Under the pieces are notes generated by a model. The model was given only the letters and a program-made list of their open reading frames with translations, had not been told where the DNA came from and made no database searches. From Leptospira noguchii serovar Panama str. CZ214 (lineage in GTDB: Bacteria > Spirochaetota > Leptospiria > Leptospirales > Leptospiraceae), in NCBI RefSeq assembly GCF_000306255.2, contig NZ_AKWY02000021.1:426289-490288 (forward strand): DNA of 64,000 nt, written 5' to 3'. Of the stretch, positions 1 to 11,422 are shown in pieces (positions within the stretch are counted from its first letter, which is position 1; every line of letters starts with the position of its first letter). Made by a program: the position numbers and the translations under genes.

Positions 1-1825
1 TACCTCTTCTATCTTCCCCTTCTCCTGTACAATTTCTGTTAGAGATTACAAAATCAAAAAGATTGTGGTAATACTCCCCTAACTGTATAGTTACAAGATT
101 TGTCAAAGTCCTATCTGTTCCTTCCAGATTACTAATTACCTGAGCCGGATCCGTAGTAGGTGTTAAATATTGGCTATAGACGTCAAGCGATACCGAGGAC
201 ACTCTCGTTTGAATCACAACTAATCCTTGAGGAGTCCTAAGAATTGGAACACTATGTCCACTGAACGTTCCATCTGGACGCCGTCGTCTCATTGCCACTA
301 ACCAAGTGCTTCCAGAAGGAGAATCTATAAGTGATCTAATGTGAGATAACATCTCAGATCTAACGGTAAACTCACGGGAAAGAGTCCAATCGTACAAAGG
401 CATCACAGTCATAGCGGATACGAATGCCAATAGTCTAATCGTACTAGAGTTTGGTCCGTACATCCTAGGTACATTTGCCAACGAGCTATCCAATTCCGGA
501 TAACGTTGTCTAAACGAGATAAAAGGATCCGTATTAGGAGCTGTATTAAAGAAGTAACCTCCACTTTGCAGGGGGCCTCTAGAATGATACTCTTGAAGCT
601 CTGCTAACATCTGAAAACTTTGAAGTAAACAAACACCACATATTCCACTACTTTGAGCATCAGGTATAGTTGAAGTTGCAATGTCGTAAAGTCTTCGAAT
701 CCAAGCCTCAGTTAATTGAAAATCAGAAGGTAAGGTTCTTTTGATTCTTTTATGTTTAAGGCTTTCTTTATTACCAGCCGGACAATACTGATCTGTTTTT
801 CCAAGATTAGAAGCCGTATAACGTGTCCAATCTAGTAAATCTTTATCAACTACAAACAGAGAAGTGGGACTATTGCTAGTATCCTTTTCTAAATAAGAAA
901 GTTTGGCGGCATAAGCAACTCCCCAATTGGATCCATACCTAGTAACCCTAAGTGCATTACCCTGATAATCTGTGATCATCCCTCCTTCTTCTGTTCCAAG
1001 ATAGACATTCCAATAAGCAGGATTATACTTACTGATAGGTGCATCACTACACAACGCCCACTTTACCCAATTCCAATCCGAACTACCTACCTGAGAATAC
1101 ATACAATAGAGTGAACCACTTATTGGATCATACTGTGCCAGATGTCCACTTTCAGGATTATAGTAGATAGGTGTAGTGTTTTTATCCGAACCTCCCCAAC
1201 GAATAAAGTAACGTTCATTTCCATAAGTAGTCTGCAAATCCCAAGCGATGGAAGTCAAAATGCTAATATTTCCTGGAGTGGCCACCGTCTTAATCCAATC
1301 ATCCATCGAAGGATCTAAGGTATGGTTATATCTATCTCTAGAGTTTTTTGTAATATAGGCATACCAATTCGTATCCTTCAATCGATAACGTCCATCTGCA
1401 GTCCAAAAGGAATTCTCTTTTACGATCCATCTTTGTAGAGGATCGTTGATCGTACAAGGTCTGAGATGAACATAGTCCCAGTTTGTTGCTCCTTTAATCA
1501 CTCCTTCTGGTGCAGTAATACACAACCAAGTGTTTTCAATATAATAAGAAATTCTTTGAAACACGTCGTATCTCGCATTCTTAACGTGCATTTGCCAACA
1601 CTGTTCAATCTGAATGTAACTTTCACCTCCGCTAAAAGTGGGACCGTAACAAAACTTTCCTCCGTCATGTACAACTACTTGGATCGGCTTATCTTTTGGT
1701 GGATCGGTAGGTTTTTGAACGATCGAACCAGGAATTCCATTCGAAGAAATAGAGTTCCCACCATAAGAATAACTAACTCCAATCGAGACTAATAAAACTA
1801 CTATCAAAACGATACAACGACCCAT
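1..1825 (-). CDS. DUF1561 / virulence-modifying protein, copy 1 (runs off left edge)
   Basis: The minus strand reads open from an ATG at 1823-1825, preceded by an AGGAGG-like ribosome site, to base 1. That gives about 608 codons, and the last 30 or so lie outside the window. The product starts with a hydrophobic signal peptide, then a [10 protein letters not shown] linker, ricin-B-like lectin repeats (one [11 protein letters not shown] motif, a QxW type) and a C-terminal domain with GICGVC (Cys396) and SGHSVPIL (His524). It is clearly paralogous to the genes at 2807-4741 and 61275-63199. The family (PF07598) is expanded in pathogenic Leptospira and reported as secreted lectin-toxin proteins; the exact activity of this copy is unknown. 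No frameshift is seen in the visible part. Confidence 0.9.
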   Translation of the reverse strand, partial: MGRCIVLIVVLLVSIGVSYSYGGNSISSNGIPGSIVQKPTDPPKDKPIQVVVHDGGKFCYGPTFSGGESYIQIEQCWQMHVKNARYDVFQRISYYIENTWLCITAPEGVIKGATNWDYVHLRPCTINDPLQRWIVKENSFWTADGRYRLKDTNWYAYITKNSRDRYNHTLDPSMDDWIKTVATPGNISILTSIAWDLQTTYGNERYFIRWGGSDKNTTPIYYNPESGHLAQYDPISGSLYCMYSQVGSSDWNWVKWALCSDAPISKYNPAYWNVYLGTEEGGMITDYQGNALRVTRYGSNWGVAYAAKLSYLEKDTSNSPTSLFVVDKDLLDWTRYTASNLGKTDQYCPAGNKESLKHKRIKRTLPSDFQLTEAWIRRLYDIATSTIPDAQSSGICGVCLLQSFQMLAELQEYHSRGPLQSGGYFFNTAPNTDPFISFRQRYPELDSSLANVPRMYGPNSSTIRLLAFVSAMTVMPLYDWTLSREFTVRSEMLSHIRSLIDSPSGSTWLVAMRRRRPDGTFSGHSVPILRTPQGLVVIQTRVSSVSLDVYSQYLTPTTDPAQVISNLEGTDRTLTNLVTIQLGEYYHNLFDFVISNRNCTGEGEDRRG

Positions 1826-2063
1826 TCTTATCCTCCTATTTTTTGAAAATTAAAAAATGTGGTCTATAGAAATGAATATGAGATAAATACAGTAGTCTTC
1901 GCAAATCTTGTTTGAATCGGTTTGTTGACAAATCAGTGTATCCAATTGAATGGAAGACATACGACATTATTTACATCGCCTGTTTGATTTTTATCCATAT
2001 CTTTAGTTAATATAAATCTTTATAACCCATATCTCTGAGTAATATTATAATCAGATAAAGTTA

Positions 2064-2156
2064 TTACTGATCTCTGTAAAACTAAGTACCATTATTTTTA
2101 TCAGAACACTGTTTAAGTCCCAAATATTAGGTGATTGATTCTATAATTCTTAGTAA
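2064..2156 (+). repeat. small inverted-repeat element, family III, copy 1 (diverged)
   Basis: A 93-bp segment starting TTACTGATCTCTGTAAAACT and ending TTCTTAGTAA. It matches the copies at 60412-60506 (same orientation) and 5468-5562 (opposite orientation) but is more diverged. The ends are an imperfect inverted repeat of the TTACT.AT..CTATA type. Confidence 0.6.
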
Positions 2157-2588
2157 AAACCTGACTAAATACAAATTGAAAAATAGGAATACTTTGATTT
2201 CGATACGTGTTGGAAATTTTCTGTATACTATCTAAAAACGTATGTTTTATATAACTTGAATATTGATTTTTTAATGTTATTAATAAAAACCTAGTCTTAA
2301 AAAATTCAATGGCACTGTTCTCTAAACTTAACAAACAAGGTCTGTGTTTAGACAGCAGCGCCAAAATCAGTCGAGTGCCAATAAAGACGATACATTGAAT
2401 TATTCTGTTTAATCTTTTTGATAAAGTAAAAAGAAACCCAAGTATCTCGCTCTTTATAAATCTCTCGACAAATTTTGAAACACTCTGTAAAAGCAATCCT
2501 CTTAAAATTGTATTCATCATTTTCACCTTCTATCATTCTTTTTGCTTCTCAATTAAAACAAAACTTTTCACTATTTATTGTAAATATT

Positions 2589-2689
2589 AGAATTGTTGAA
2601 AAATGAATTATCCATCTGTTTTTGTATTATGTTAACGATCGCTTGAAGTAGTTTTGTTAATCCCCATTATGAAATTTTTCAACAATTCT
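2589..2689 (+). repeat. small inverted-repeat element, family II, copy 1
   Basis: A 101-bp element with a perfect 16-bp terminal inverted repeat, AGAATTGTTGAAAAAT at the left and its exact complement at the right. Five relatives lie in this window at 8269, 38165, 40313, 42299 and 63564. The interior (CCATCTGTTTTTG ... GTTTTGTTAAT) is shared too, so this is a dispersed element and not a chance hairpin. It encodes no protein. Confidence 0.85.
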
Positions 2690-2806
2690 ATTCTTATAAA
2701 AATAGATTATATTCTGCTTATTTTGAACCTATATATGAATTGTTTTTTAATTGTGATCTGTATAATTTTTTCAAATTCTGAAAACTTATTCAGTTTTAGT
2801 TAAGCA

Positions 2807-4741
2807 TCAATAAGAGTTTTTTAATACATCTCTCTGCTGCAGCGCACACCTGCCATCTCCTCTCGAACATTGATTTACAGAAACACTGGTCGGGAATTGT
2901 CCCGTGCCCCTTCTGTCCTCTCCTTCTCCAGTGCAATTCCTGTTAGAGATTACGAAATCAAAAATATTGTGATGGTACTCTCCTAACTGTATCGTCGTAA
3001 GTCTTTCTAAAGTTCTATCTGGTCTTGACAAGAGATTGCGAACTACTTGGGATATGTCGGTGGTGGGTGTTAAAACTTGTCTATAGACATCAAAAGGTGT
3101 GGAAGGCCATCTCGTTGGAATTACTACTAAACCCTGTGAAGTCCTAAGAATTGGAACTGCGTGTCCTGCCGGAGTTCTATCTGGACGCATCTGTATCATT
3201 ACCGCTAACCAAACACTTCCAGGTGAAGAATTGATAAGTGATCTTACATGGGACCGTATTTCAGACTGAGTACCAAATTCACTAGAAAGTATCCATCTGT
3301 ATTGGGGTAAAATAGTTCTAGCAGATATGTATGTCAGCATCCTGCTTGAGTCATCAGCGGAACCATACACAGTAGGTACATCTCTCAACAATGTGTAAAA
3401 CAGTGGATAACGTTGTCTAAACGAATCAAAAGGATCCGTATCAGGAGCTGTATCAAAAAAGTAACCTCCACTCTGAAGAGGTCCTTGAGAATGATACTCT
3501 TGCAGTTCAGCTAACATTTGAAAACTTTGAAGTAAACAAGTACCGCATATCCCAAGTATTGTTCCGGGTTCTGCAGTTGATCTCGTTATTTCATAAAGTC
3601 TTTGAATCCAATCCTCGCTTAACTGAAAGTCAGAAGGTAAAGTCCTTTTGATTCTTTTATGTATAAGACTTTCTTGATTACCAGCTGGACAATACCGATC
3701 TGTTTTTCCAAGATTAGAAGCCGTATAACGTGTCCAATCCAACAAACTTTTATCAACAACAAACAAAGAAGTGGGACTATGGGTAGTATCCTTTTCTAAA
3801 TAAGAAGGTTTGGCAGCATAAGCAACACCCTTATTGAATCCGTATCTGGTAACTCTGAGTATATTACCTTTATAGTCTGTGATCATTCCTCCTTCATCAG
3901 TTTCAAAAAATACATTCCAAAAAGCTGGATTATCTTTACTGATTGCTGCGTCACTACACAATGCCCACTTGACCCAATTCCATTGATTATCATCCACCTG
4001 AGAATACATACAATAGAGTGAACCACTTGAAGGATAATACTGAGCAATATGCCCACTTTCAGGATTGTAGTAAAGAGGTGTAGTGTTTTTATCCGAACCT
4101 CCCCAACGAACAAAGTAACGTTCATTTCCATCAGAAGTTTTCAAATCCCAAGCAATGGAAGTTTGAATGCTGATGTTTCCAGGAGTGGCTACTGTTTTAA
4201 CCCAATCATCCATAGAAGAATCTAATGTATGATTATATTTATCTCCAGAGTTTCTAGAGATATAACCATACCAATTTGTATCTTTTAAACGATAAAATCC
4301 ATCTGCAGTCCAAAAAGAATTCTCTTTTACGATCCATCTTTGCTGAGGATCATTGATCGTACAAGGTCTGAGATTTACATAGTCCCAGGGTTCTTCCCCA
4401 TGTATGACTTTCCATGGAGCAGTAATACACAACCAAGTGTCATTGATATAATAAGAGATTCTTTGAAACACATCGTATCTTGCTTTAGCAGTCTTATCCG
4501 TACACGTGTCAATCCAAACGTAACCTTCACCTTTAGTAAAAACAGGAGAATAACAATACTTTCCCTTATTACTTACAACGATCTTGATCGGTTTATCTTT
4601 TGGTGGATCGGTAGGTTTTTGAACGATTGAATTATTAGCCTTTGACGAAGCATGGACAGGTGTAGGATTTATACTATACTCGAAGCCAACTCCAATCGAG
4701 ACTAATAAAACTACTAGTAACGCTTTCTTCCAATTACACAT
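2807..4741 (-). CDS. DUF1561 / virulence-modifying protein, copy 2 (intact)
   Basis: A 644-residue secreted protein, the only copy here that is complete and intact. Residues 1-31 form a signal peptide (hydrophobic [13 protein letters not shown], cleavage near VHA-SS). [11 protein letters not shown] linker follows, then a ricin-B-like lectin half ([11 protein letters not shown]) and a second carbohydrate-binding-like segment with aromatic [19 protein letters not shown]. The C-terminal domain carries GICGTC (Cys399, Cys402) and AGHAVPIL (His527), and the protein ends with a Cys-rich tail ([18 protein letters not shown]). Family knowledge: PF07598 proteins of pathogenic Leptospira are described as secreted ricin-lectin toxins with a catalytic C-terminal domain. 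The Cys/His pairing is my observation and suggests a papain-like fold, unproven. Copy 1 lies downstream in the same direction, 981 bp away. Confidence 0.92.
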   Translation of the reverse strand: MCNWKKALLVVLLVSIGVGFEYSINPTPVHASSKANNSIVQKPTDPPKDKPIKIVVSNKGKYCYSPVFTKGEGYVWIDTCTDKTAKARYDVFQRISYYINDTWLCITAPWKVIHGEEPWDYVNLRPCTINDPQQRWIVKENSFWTADGFYRLKDTNWYGYISRNSGDKYNHTLDSSMDDWVKTVATPGNISIQTSIAWDLKTSDGNERYFVRWGGSDKNTTPLYYNPESGHIAQYYPSSGSLYCMYSQVDDNQWNWVKWALCSDAAISKDNPAFWNVFFETDEGGMITDYKGNILRVTRYGFNKGVAYAAKPSYLEKDTTHSPTSLFVVDKSLLDWTRYTASNLGKTDRYCPAGNQESLIHKRIKRTLPSDFQLSEDWIQRLYEITRSTAEPGTILGICGTCLLQSFQMLAELQEYHSQGPLQSGGYFFDTAPDTDPFDSFRQRYPLFYTLLRDVPTVYGSADDSSRMLTYISARTILPQYRWILSSEFGTQSEIRSHVRSLINSSPGSVWLAVMIQMRPDRTPAGHAVPILRTSQGLVVIPTRWPSTPFDVYRQVLTPTTDISQVVRNLLSRPDRTLERLTTIQLGEYHHNIFDFVISNRNCTGEGEDRRGTGQFPTSVSVNQCSRGDGRCALQQRDVLKNSY

Positions 4742-4865
4742 CTTTTAACCTTCTCTATTTTCAATTCAATAAAGCGACTTCTTATACAATTCAAATCTAA
4801 CGATCTTAGAATCCTTGCGTAAAATCACCGCCTTACAGTTATCATCAATATCAAGAATCTATATT

Positions 4866-5007
<142 letters not shown>

Positions 5008-5030
5008 ATATTATATAGAATTTCCTAATT

Positions 5031-5080
<50 letters not shown>

Positions 5081-5467
5081 AGTTTTGAAGCATAATTTTG
5101 GTACCGGTCATATAATTCTGAGTAGAGCTGCACAACCAGATTTCGGAAAAGAGACAACCTTTCACAAATCAAAAGTACCTCATTATACAGATTTCAGAAA
5201 CACACAATTCTAACAATATTCTATAAAAAGAATATACCTAGAAAATCTAATATAAATTGTTTTCCTTACAAGCTTACAGATCGGGCCTACATTCTAACTT
5301 TTTAAATCAACATCTACTCCTGTTGTCTAAAAAAGTCAGCTTTTGTGACTTGTAGAAAAAATTTTAATTAAAGTATTTTACTAAAGGTGAATGATAATGA
5401 ATTTATTTTAAGACTATATATGAATTATATTTCGATTCTGATGAATAATTTTTCTATATAATTTTCG

Positions 5468-5562
5468 TTACTCATAACTATATAATAAAGTACCTAATAT
5501 TCTGCATGAAATCAGTGTTTTGTGATAAATTTAACGGTAATCAATTTTATAGAGATCAGTAA
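5468..5562 (-). repeat. small inverted-repeat element, family III, copy 2
   Basis: A 95-bp segment starting TTACTCATAACTATATAATA and ending TTATAGAGATCAGTAA. It is nearly the exact reverse complement of 60412-60506, with only a handful of mismatches by eye. It sits between the DUF1561 leader and the DinB-like gene. Confidence 0.75.
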
Positions 5563-6307
5563 AATATATTAAAATTTTATAAATTAAAAATATAATGACT
5601 GATGTAGATACTTAAGTAAAAAAATTTACATTTTGCAAAAATCTGTCTCTCATTTTCGTTAGCATTTTTTATGTGTTTTCGTAGCAACAAAGTTGTTCGC
5701 ATAACGCATTGATTCGATTTGAAAAATTCAAGTTATAATATTTTTACAAAAGATTTTCGTCTCTAAAAAGATTCCCGACTCAGCAATCGAAAGTAACGCC
5801 ATAACACTTAAGTTACTGTTCAGACGTATAAAAAATGATACCCAAAATTAACTGCGATTTTGCGGATTCTTAAAAATTACGCCTAATTGGAATTCATAGA
5901 TTCTTGAAGGAAAACCCACATTCTAATTTTTTTAGAAACAAATTCTTAGTATTATTTTTATACATTCGAGTAGTAAATACCTTTGAAATAAGTTTAAAAA
6001 ACCCATTTTATTTTTTTGATCTTAAATCAACTTCACATTTCAGGTCGTTTTTTCCGGTTTACTACTCGGAAGTATGAAGATAGTACCAAGTTATTAACGA
6101 CCGAATTTGCAAAAAAATAGCAGTACTTAAAAAATGCTGCAAATTCGCGATTTACGGCATTTTAGAGCAAGACCAAAAACATTCAAATTTTTGAAACAAT
6201 TAACCCAAGTATTCTATTTATGTGTCCGAGTAGTAAACACCCGTTTTAATTTTTAAAATTCTTAGATATTCTGTAACTTCAATCTTTACTTTTCGAAGAT
6301 CTACTTG

Positions 6308-6835
6308 ATGTTATCCGTTCAATTCAAAAATATTCAATATACTTTCCATCAACTGACCGATCTTCTTTCTTCTATTGAAGAAAAGGAATATTCTAAAAAC
6401 ATTTCGGGATTGAGTGTGGGTAAACACATTCGACACTGTATTGAAATTTTAGAAAATTTAATCTTAGGTATAGAAACTTTAAATATATCTTACGATCAAA
6501 GAAAACGAAATCCTCTTTATGAAAACTCTCCTCTCGCCGCTAGAGATAAAATTTTCGAACTACTAGGTAAATTAGAATCTATCACCAAAAACGAAGAAAT
6601 AGAACTTACATATTTAGTCGATCCCCACAAAGGTCTCGAAGAAAAAACTATAACCAATATTAAACGAGAATTTTTATATGTCCAAGATCATACGATTCAT
6701 CATATGGCGATCATTAAACTTTATGCAGAATGTTTTTTACACAACGTTTCTTTTTCAGAGGAATTTGGTATGGCGTTATCAACTATTCAATTTCGGTCTC
6801 AAAGAAGTGTCTACGATCAAAATTCGAATTCATAA
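6308..6835 (+). CDS. DinB-like four-helix metal-binding protein
   Basis: A 175-residue cytosolic protein starting at the ATG at 6308; a TTG directly before it could also serve. The pattern fits the DinB/YfiT superfamily: an early GKHIRHCIEI with histidines on the first helices, and a C-terminal QDHTIHHMAIIK with the paired histidines that bind a metal. Enzymes of this fold include thiol transferases and hydrolases, and the substrate of this one cannot be told. No strong ribosome site is visible. The next gene, on the same strand, starts 116 bp downstream, so co-transcription is possible but uncertain. Confidence 0.75.
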   Translation: MLSVQFKNIQYTFHQLTDLLSSIEEKEYSKNISGLSVGKHIRHCIEILENLILGIETLNISYDQRKRNPLYENSPLAARDKIFELLGKLESITKNEEIELTYLVDPHKGLEEKTITNIKREFLYVQDHTIHHMAIIKLYAECFLHNVSFSEEFGMALSTIQFRSQRSVYDQNSNS

Positions 6836-6951
6836 AAGTTTGTTTTCAAAAAATAAGGCGTTTAATTTTTTATGATAAGTTCTTTTTGGCATATATATTA
6901 AAAATTTTCAATACTCAAATCTAAATAAAATCTGCAAATTCCAATTCTTTT

Positions 6952-8037
6952 ATGAAACGTTTCTATCATTCTATATACCACAAGATAATACTATGGAAAA
7001 TTAAATTTAAAAAATTAATTCGACCTGAATTTTGGCCCTCATGGATTTTTTATTCTCCTCTTGTTCCTTATATATTTTTTTTAACAATTCGTTACAAAGG
7101 ATTAGGGACGATCTGCGCCGCCAATCCTGGAATTCCTTTAGGAGGTTTAGTAGGAGAGTCAAAAGAACAGATATTTAATAATTTAAATTCTAAACATAGT
7201 TTAAAATTTTTGAAAGTCCCCAGAGCAGAAAACAGATTCGATTTAATTTATAAGACTATCTTAAAGAACAAATTCAAATTTCCTTATATATTAAAACCAG
7301 ACGCCGGCCAAAGAGGTTCTGGAATTAAGTTAGTAAAAAATAAAAACGAAGTTTTTGAATATTGGAATAATACCAATGTAGATTTGATCGTTCAAGAATA
7401 TCATCCCGGTCCTAAAGAAGCAGGTATATTCTACTACCGTTTTCCTTACGAAACCCATGGTAAAATTTTATCGATCACTAAAAAAACATTTCCCATCTTA
7501 GAGGGAAACGGGATCGACACTTTAGAAAATTTGATTATACGTCATCCTAGATTTCAATTCCAATGGAAAATTTTTCAAGAAAGGTTTTTTAAAGAATGGG
7601 ATACGATCCTTTCCAAAGGTGAAATAAAAAGATTGGCCGAGGCTGGAAATCATTGCCAAGGAACTCTTTTTACTGATGGTAGCTACTTAATCACCAAGGA
7701 ACTTTCTAAAAAAATAGACAAAATATCAAAAACTTTTTCCGGATTTTTTTTCGGTAGATACGACGTTCGTTACAAGTCCGATGAAAAATTAAAATGCGGA
7801 AAAGATTTTTCAATCGTAGAACTAAACGGAATCACTTCTGAATCTACAAATCTTTACGATCCGGATTTTTCTATCTGGAAAATGTACAAAATTCTTTTTA
7901 ATCAATGGAATTTACTTTTTCAAATCGGTTCTGAAAATAACAATCTTGGGATTCCGAAAACGAGTTTGGCTGAAATTTTTAAGGCTATTTTTTATTTCTA
8001 CGGAGGGAATCGTAAAGTAAATGTCCGATCAGATTAA
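6952..8037 (+). CDS. ATP-grasp domain protein
   Basis: A 361-residue protein. After a basic, aromatic N-terminus comes an ATP-grasp core: FPYILKPDAGQRGSGIKLVKN is the nucleotide-binding lysine and glycine loop, VDLIVQEYHPGPKEAGIFYYR the adenine-contact strand, GRYDVRYKSDE and IVELNGITSES the metal-binding D/E...N motif near residue 290. Such enzymes ligate a carboxylate to an amine or thiol via an acyl phosphate. The partner substrate is unknown, and no amino-acid biosynthesis genes are adjacent to suggest one. Confidence 0.75.
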   Translation: MKRFYHSIYHKIILWKIKFKKLIRPEFWPSWIFYSPLVPYIFFLTIRYKGLGTICAANPGIPLGGLVGESKEQIFNNLNSKHSLKFLKVPRAENRFDLIYKTILKNKFKFPYILKPDAGQRGSGIKLVKNKNEVFEYWNNTNVDLIVQEYHPGPKEAGIFYYRFPYETHGKILSITKKTFPILEGNGIDTLENLIIRHPRFQFQWKIFQERFFKEWDTILSKGEIKRLAEAGNHCQGTLFTDGSYLITKELSKKIDKISKTFSGFFFGRYDVRYKSDEKLKCGKDFSIVELNGITSESTNLYDPDFSIWKMYKILFNQWNLLFQIGSENNNLGIPKTSLAEIFKAIFYFYGGNRKVNVRSD

Positions 8038-8754
8038 TCTTCTAAAAAATTTTTATATTTAGATATTTTTTTTAAATTGTTCTAAATTATTTCTAAATCT
8101 ATTTTTACTTTTTTATTATATAATTTTAAAATATCATAATGTTATTTTTTAATAAAATGAATACATCTTTATAATTTAAATTATAATGTTAATAATTATT
8201 AATATGTTTAGAATTGTAAATTTTTTATTTCAGTGCAAAAAAATTAGACACCTATTTAAATTCAGAATAGAGTTGTTGAAAATTAATCCTCCATCGGTTT
8301 TCATTTTATGGAAACGTTTAATTGAAGCAGCTTTATGGATCTGAACTATGGAATTTTTCAACAAATCTAATAATTTTAAAAGATTGGCTGACATTACTGC
8401 AGTATAAAATAGAGCGTTATACATTTTTTGATACAATTAGTTATAGAAACAAAATTTTTGGAGATTTACTATGTTTTTTACTGTATGTAAGATTAAAGTT
8501 TTACTGAAAAATGTGGGAACTATTACAATTTCTAACACCAGTAAAATATCTAAAAAGTCAATATATTACGTAATAGGACATAATTTATGGGAACTCCTAT
8601 AAAATGGAAATATTTTTAAACAAACGATTCCTATTCAGGCATTAAAAACCGATATTAGATCATTCTAGAATCAGCTTGAGCATAGTAAAAAAAATTTAAA
8701 TAACATAAAATTAAAATATTCTAAATTACTTATAAATAGAAAAGAGGTAAAAAC
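8038..8754. other. AT-rich spacer before the cyclase gene
   Basis: No gene is seen. It contains a family II element (8269-8368) and two words of the GTGGGAACT repeat type (near 8512 and 8588). A purine-rich AGAGGT stands just before the GTG start of the cyclase. Confidence 0.6.
8269..8368 (+). repeat. small inverted-repeat element, family II, copy 2
   Basis: About 100 bp, left end AGAGTTGTTGAAAATT, right end AATTTTTCAACAAATCT. The interior (CCATCGGTTTTCATTTTATG) follows the family pattern. Slight decay of the inverted repeat suggests an old insertion. Confidence 0.8.
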
Positions 8755-10053
8755 GTGACCGATACAGCACTAAAAATCATCTATTTTTTGTTTGGCGATC
8801 CTAAAAAAAATTCGCTCGAACACAGACTATTCAACACGGTCTCATTTGTGAACGGAATTTTGAACATTTTTGGTGCGTTTTCTTCTTTTTATCTAGAAAA
8901 CTTTTTAGCGATTTTTTTTCTTAACTTTATTTCTGGAATTTTACTGATAAGTATGTATTTTATTTCCAGAATAAAAAGTATCTATCATTCTCTGTTTTGG
9001 CCATTTAATCTTATCATCCTGATTTATCTTTCTTGGATGTGGTTTTTTAACGGGGGTTCGATAGGTGGTAATCATTACTACTTTATTCCCGCTCTTGTAA
9101 TTGCAACCATACTACTTAGAAAGCATAACGTTTTGCTTGTTTATTTGATTTATGCCGCCTCAACCGCACTTTTATATGGTATCGAATTTTTTCATAGAGA
9201 ATTAGTTAAATCATATTCCAATGATACGGAACGTTATTTGGATGCGGGTGGTAATTATTTATTTGTTCAAATCTTAACAGGGCTTTTGATTTTTATTCTT
9301 ACTAGAAATTTGAATATAGAAAGAAAAAAATCAGATTCTCTTTTATTGAATATTCTTCCCGAATCGGTCGCAGAGGAACTAAAAAGAAATGATTTTGTAG
9401 TTCCGATCCGTTACGAAAGTGTCACGGTTCTTTTTACGGATATGGCTGGTTTTACAAAGATTGCGGAATCTATGTCTCCAGAAATTTTATTAAGCGAACT
9501 CGATCTTTTTTTCAGAGAATTCGATCTCATAACCAAAAAACATGGCATGGAAAAAATCAAAACTATAGGAGATTCGTACATGGCCGCGGGTGGACTTCCT
9601 ATTACAAACAATACACATCCCATCGACGCAGTGTTATGCGGTCTCGAATTTCAAAAATTTATGACTCTCAAAAAAAAAGAAAGAGAAAATGATCATCTTC
9701 CGTTTTGGGAACTTAGACTTGGAATTCATACCGGCTCCGTAGTTGCCGGTGTGGTTGGAACCAAAAAATTCGCATACGATATTTGGGGAGACTCTGTAAA
9801 CACGGCCAGTCGAATGGAAAGTTCAGGAATCCCAGGAGAAGTAAATATATCCCACGAAACTTTTGAAAAAATTAAAGATTTTTTTATCTGCGAGCACAGA
9901 GGTAAAATTAAAGCGAAAAACAAAGGAGAGATCGATATGTATCTAGTAAAAAAAATTCGAGAAGATCTACATGATCCTGAAGACGAATTAAAACCAAATC
10001 AAACTTTTCTTAGATTTTATTCTCAAATTCAAAATGGAGAACTTCCATTTTAA
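8755..10053 (+). CDS. membrane-bound class III adenylate cyclase
   Basis: A 432-residue protein read from a GTG preceded by AGAGGT. Residues 1-190 hold about six hydrophobic segments, then a short linker leads to a class III cyclase domain (about 200-400). All key residues are visible: metal-binding Asp229 (VLFTDMAGFT) and Asp273 (IGDSYMAAGG), adenine-selecting Lys269 and Asp342 (AYDIWGDS), and transition-state Asn349 and Arg353 (NTASRM). The Lys/Asp pair argues for ATP and cAMP over GTP. Leptospira have many such cyclases. The N-terminal half probably senses a membrane or external signal, but I recognise no named sensor domain. Confidence 0.9.
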   Translation: MTDTALKIIYFLFGDPKKNSLEHRLFNTVSFVNGILNIFGAFSSFYLENFLAIFFLNFISGILLISMYFISRIKSIYHSLFWPFNLIILIYLSWMWFFNGGSIGGNHYYFIPALVIATILLRKHNVLLVYLIYAASTALLYGIEFFHRELVKSYSNDTERYLDAGGNYLFVQILTGLLIFILTRNLNIERKKSDSLLLNILPESVAEELKRNDFVVPIRYESVTVLFTDMAGFTKIAESMSPEILLSELDLFFREFDLITKKHGMEKIKTIGDSYMAAGGLPITNNTHPIDAVLCGLEFQKFMTLKKKERENDHLPFWELRLGIHTGSVVAGVVGTKKFAYDIWGDSVNTASRMESSGIPGEVNISHETFEKIKDFFICEHRGKIKAKNKGEIDMYLVKKIREDLHDPEDELKPNQTFLRFYSQIQNGELPF

Positions 10054-10088
10054 AGAAATACTTTAAGAATTTATGATATATATTTTTT

Positions 10089-11024
10089 ATGGAACGATCA
10101 TCGCCAAACTTCAATTCAATGCAAAAATTTAATTTTGTCTTTAGATCTTATAGAGATTCCCACTATGTATTCCAAATTCTTTTTCTTATTTCTTTTCTAG
10201 GGTGTTTTTGTAGTATTCCAGAAGATCTGAAAAAAAAGCCGAAAGAGAGTTTAATTCTTCTCAAAAAATCTGGAATCAATTTCAAAGAATTTAATTTTAA
10301 TGTAGAAGGAAAACAAATCTACGGAGTTGCATCAGGGTGTAATTTAAAAAATCAGAATATTTTAATATTTATACACGGCTCCCCCGGAGGTTGGCAAAAT
10401 TATTCTTGGTATTTGGAAAATAAAACCTTAAACAAAAAATTTTGTATTTTTGCCATGGACAGACCCGGTTTCGGAAATTCAAACCCGAACGAAGCGATTC
10501 CGGATGTGGAAAAACAAGCTTTTATCCTAGGAAAAACAATTCAAAATTTTTTAGATCAAATTCCATTAGATAAAAATATTAGAATCGTTCTCGTAGGACA
10601 TTCTTACGGGGGCCCAATCGCTGCAAGGATCTCTATAATTTTTTCTTACAAGATTGATACTCTCGTTTTACTCGCCGCACCTCTAAGTTCCAAAGAAGAA
10701 GAAATTCGTTGGTATAATAAAATCGCTGATTGGGTTTGGGTTAAAAATCTTTTACCGATAAGCTTCAAAAATAGTAATGACGAAATGTTTCCTCTTAAAT
10801 CCCAATTAGAATTTTTAGAAAAATTTTGGAAATTAATTCCCTGTAAAATCATATTAATTCATGGAAAAGAAGATTCTCTAGTTCCTTTTCATAATTTAGA
10901 ATTCTTTAAATCTATATTTTCTCCTTCTATACTTACCACTATAGAATTGGAGAAAGAAGATCATTTTATTCCTTGGACTCAAAAAATTCTTTTAGAAAAG
11001 ATCTTTTTAAAATCAATTGAGTAA
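10089..11024 (+). CDS. alpha/beta hydrolase, probable lipoprotein
   Basis: A 311-residue protein 35 bp after the cyclase gene and likely co-transcribed with it. An N-terminal hydrophobic run ends in FLGC, a lipobox-like site, so it may be membrane-anchored. The hydrolase core follows: oxyanion region FIHGSPGGW, nucleophile elbow GHSYGG with Ser172, acid in GKEDSLVP and histidine in KEDHFIPW near the C-terminus. That completes a catalytic triad of the esterase/haloperoxidase type. The substrate is unknown. The N-terminus before the hydrophobic run is long (about 30 residues), and a downstream start is possible. Confidence 0.8.
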   Translation: MERSSPNFNSMQKFNFVFRSYRDSHYVFQILFLISFLGCFCSIPEDLKKKPKESLILLKKSGINFKEFNFNVEGKQIYGVASGCNLKNQNILIFIHGSPGGWQNYSWYLENKTLNKKFCIFAMDRPGFGNSNPNEAIPDVEKQAFILGKTIQNFLDQIPLDKNIRIVLVGHSYGGPIAARISIIFSYKIDTLVLLAAPLSSKEEEIRWYNKIADWVWVKNLLPISFKNSNDEMFPLKSQLEFLEKFWKLIPCKIILIHGKEDSLVPFHNLEFFKSIFSPSILTTIELEKEDHFIPWTQKILLEKIFLKSIE

Positions 11025-11195
11025 ATTTTGTATAATTAACGTGAGTCCAGCCTAAGGAGAGAGTAAAATCAGGAAATTGTTTTTAGATTCCATTTTTTTT
11101 AAACATCAAAATTAAATAATATTCTAACCTAAAGCGGCTCCAAACAGTATCAATACTTTTTTTGATCGCAGCCAAATACAAAAAAATATTTTTTT

Positions 11196-11310
11196 AACGT
11201 GAATTCTATGTAAGGAAATTAGGGCGGCTTCGGACCGACTCTCAGCTCTGATCAATAAATTGCATGCAGGAAACTTTATATAAAAATTATATTTAGTTCG
11301 AGAGAGCGTT
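11196..11310. repeat. decayed family I element
   Basis: It starts AACGTGAATTCTATGTAAGG and shares the family core CTCAGCTCTGATCAATAAAT plus TGCATGCAGGAAA. It ends in a GAGAGCGTT similar to the tandem-repeat units. The right inverted repeat is no longer recognisable. Confidence 0.55.
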
Positions 11311-11376
11311 AATTACTGAAACGATCTAAACCCATCAAACCCAAGAATGTGAATCGAAAAAAATCGTTTCATTCGA

Positions 11377-11412
11377 AAACCTATATTTGTCGTTCATAAC
11401 AAATATAGGTTT
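11377..11412. terminator. hairpin, likely bidirectional terminator
   Basis: AAACCTATATTTGT and its exact complement ACAAATATAGGTTT (14 bp) flank an 8-base loop. The hairpin stands just past the last gene of the tail operon. Read on the minus strand it is followed by TTCG, with only a weak T run, so termination strength is uncertain. Confidence 0.6.
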
Positions 11413-11422
11413 CTATAGATCC

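Larger units (their letters stand above)
1826..2806. other. non-coding spacer between DUF1561 copies 1 and 2
   Basis: I see no convincing gene here. Short open frames at 2113-2536 on the minus strand are low-complexity, hydrophobic and resemble nothing known. The space contains one copy of each of two small inverted-repeat families (2064-2156 and 2589-2689), annotated separately, and otherwise AT-rich sequence. Confidence 0.6.
11025..11422. other. spacer between convergent units with repeat remnants
   Basis: This lies between the 3' ends of the plus-strand hydrolase and the minus-strand tail operon. It contains a lone family I end (AACGTGAGTCCAGCCTAAGG at 11038), a decayed family I element (11196-11310) and a strong hairpin (11377-11412). 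No gene is seen. Confidence 0.6.

Noticed and set aside
2113..2536. Two overlapping minus-strand open frames between DUF1561 copies
   Set aside because: Low-complexity, no ribosome site or recognisable motif, in an A/T-rich repeat-bearing region; I do not call a gene.
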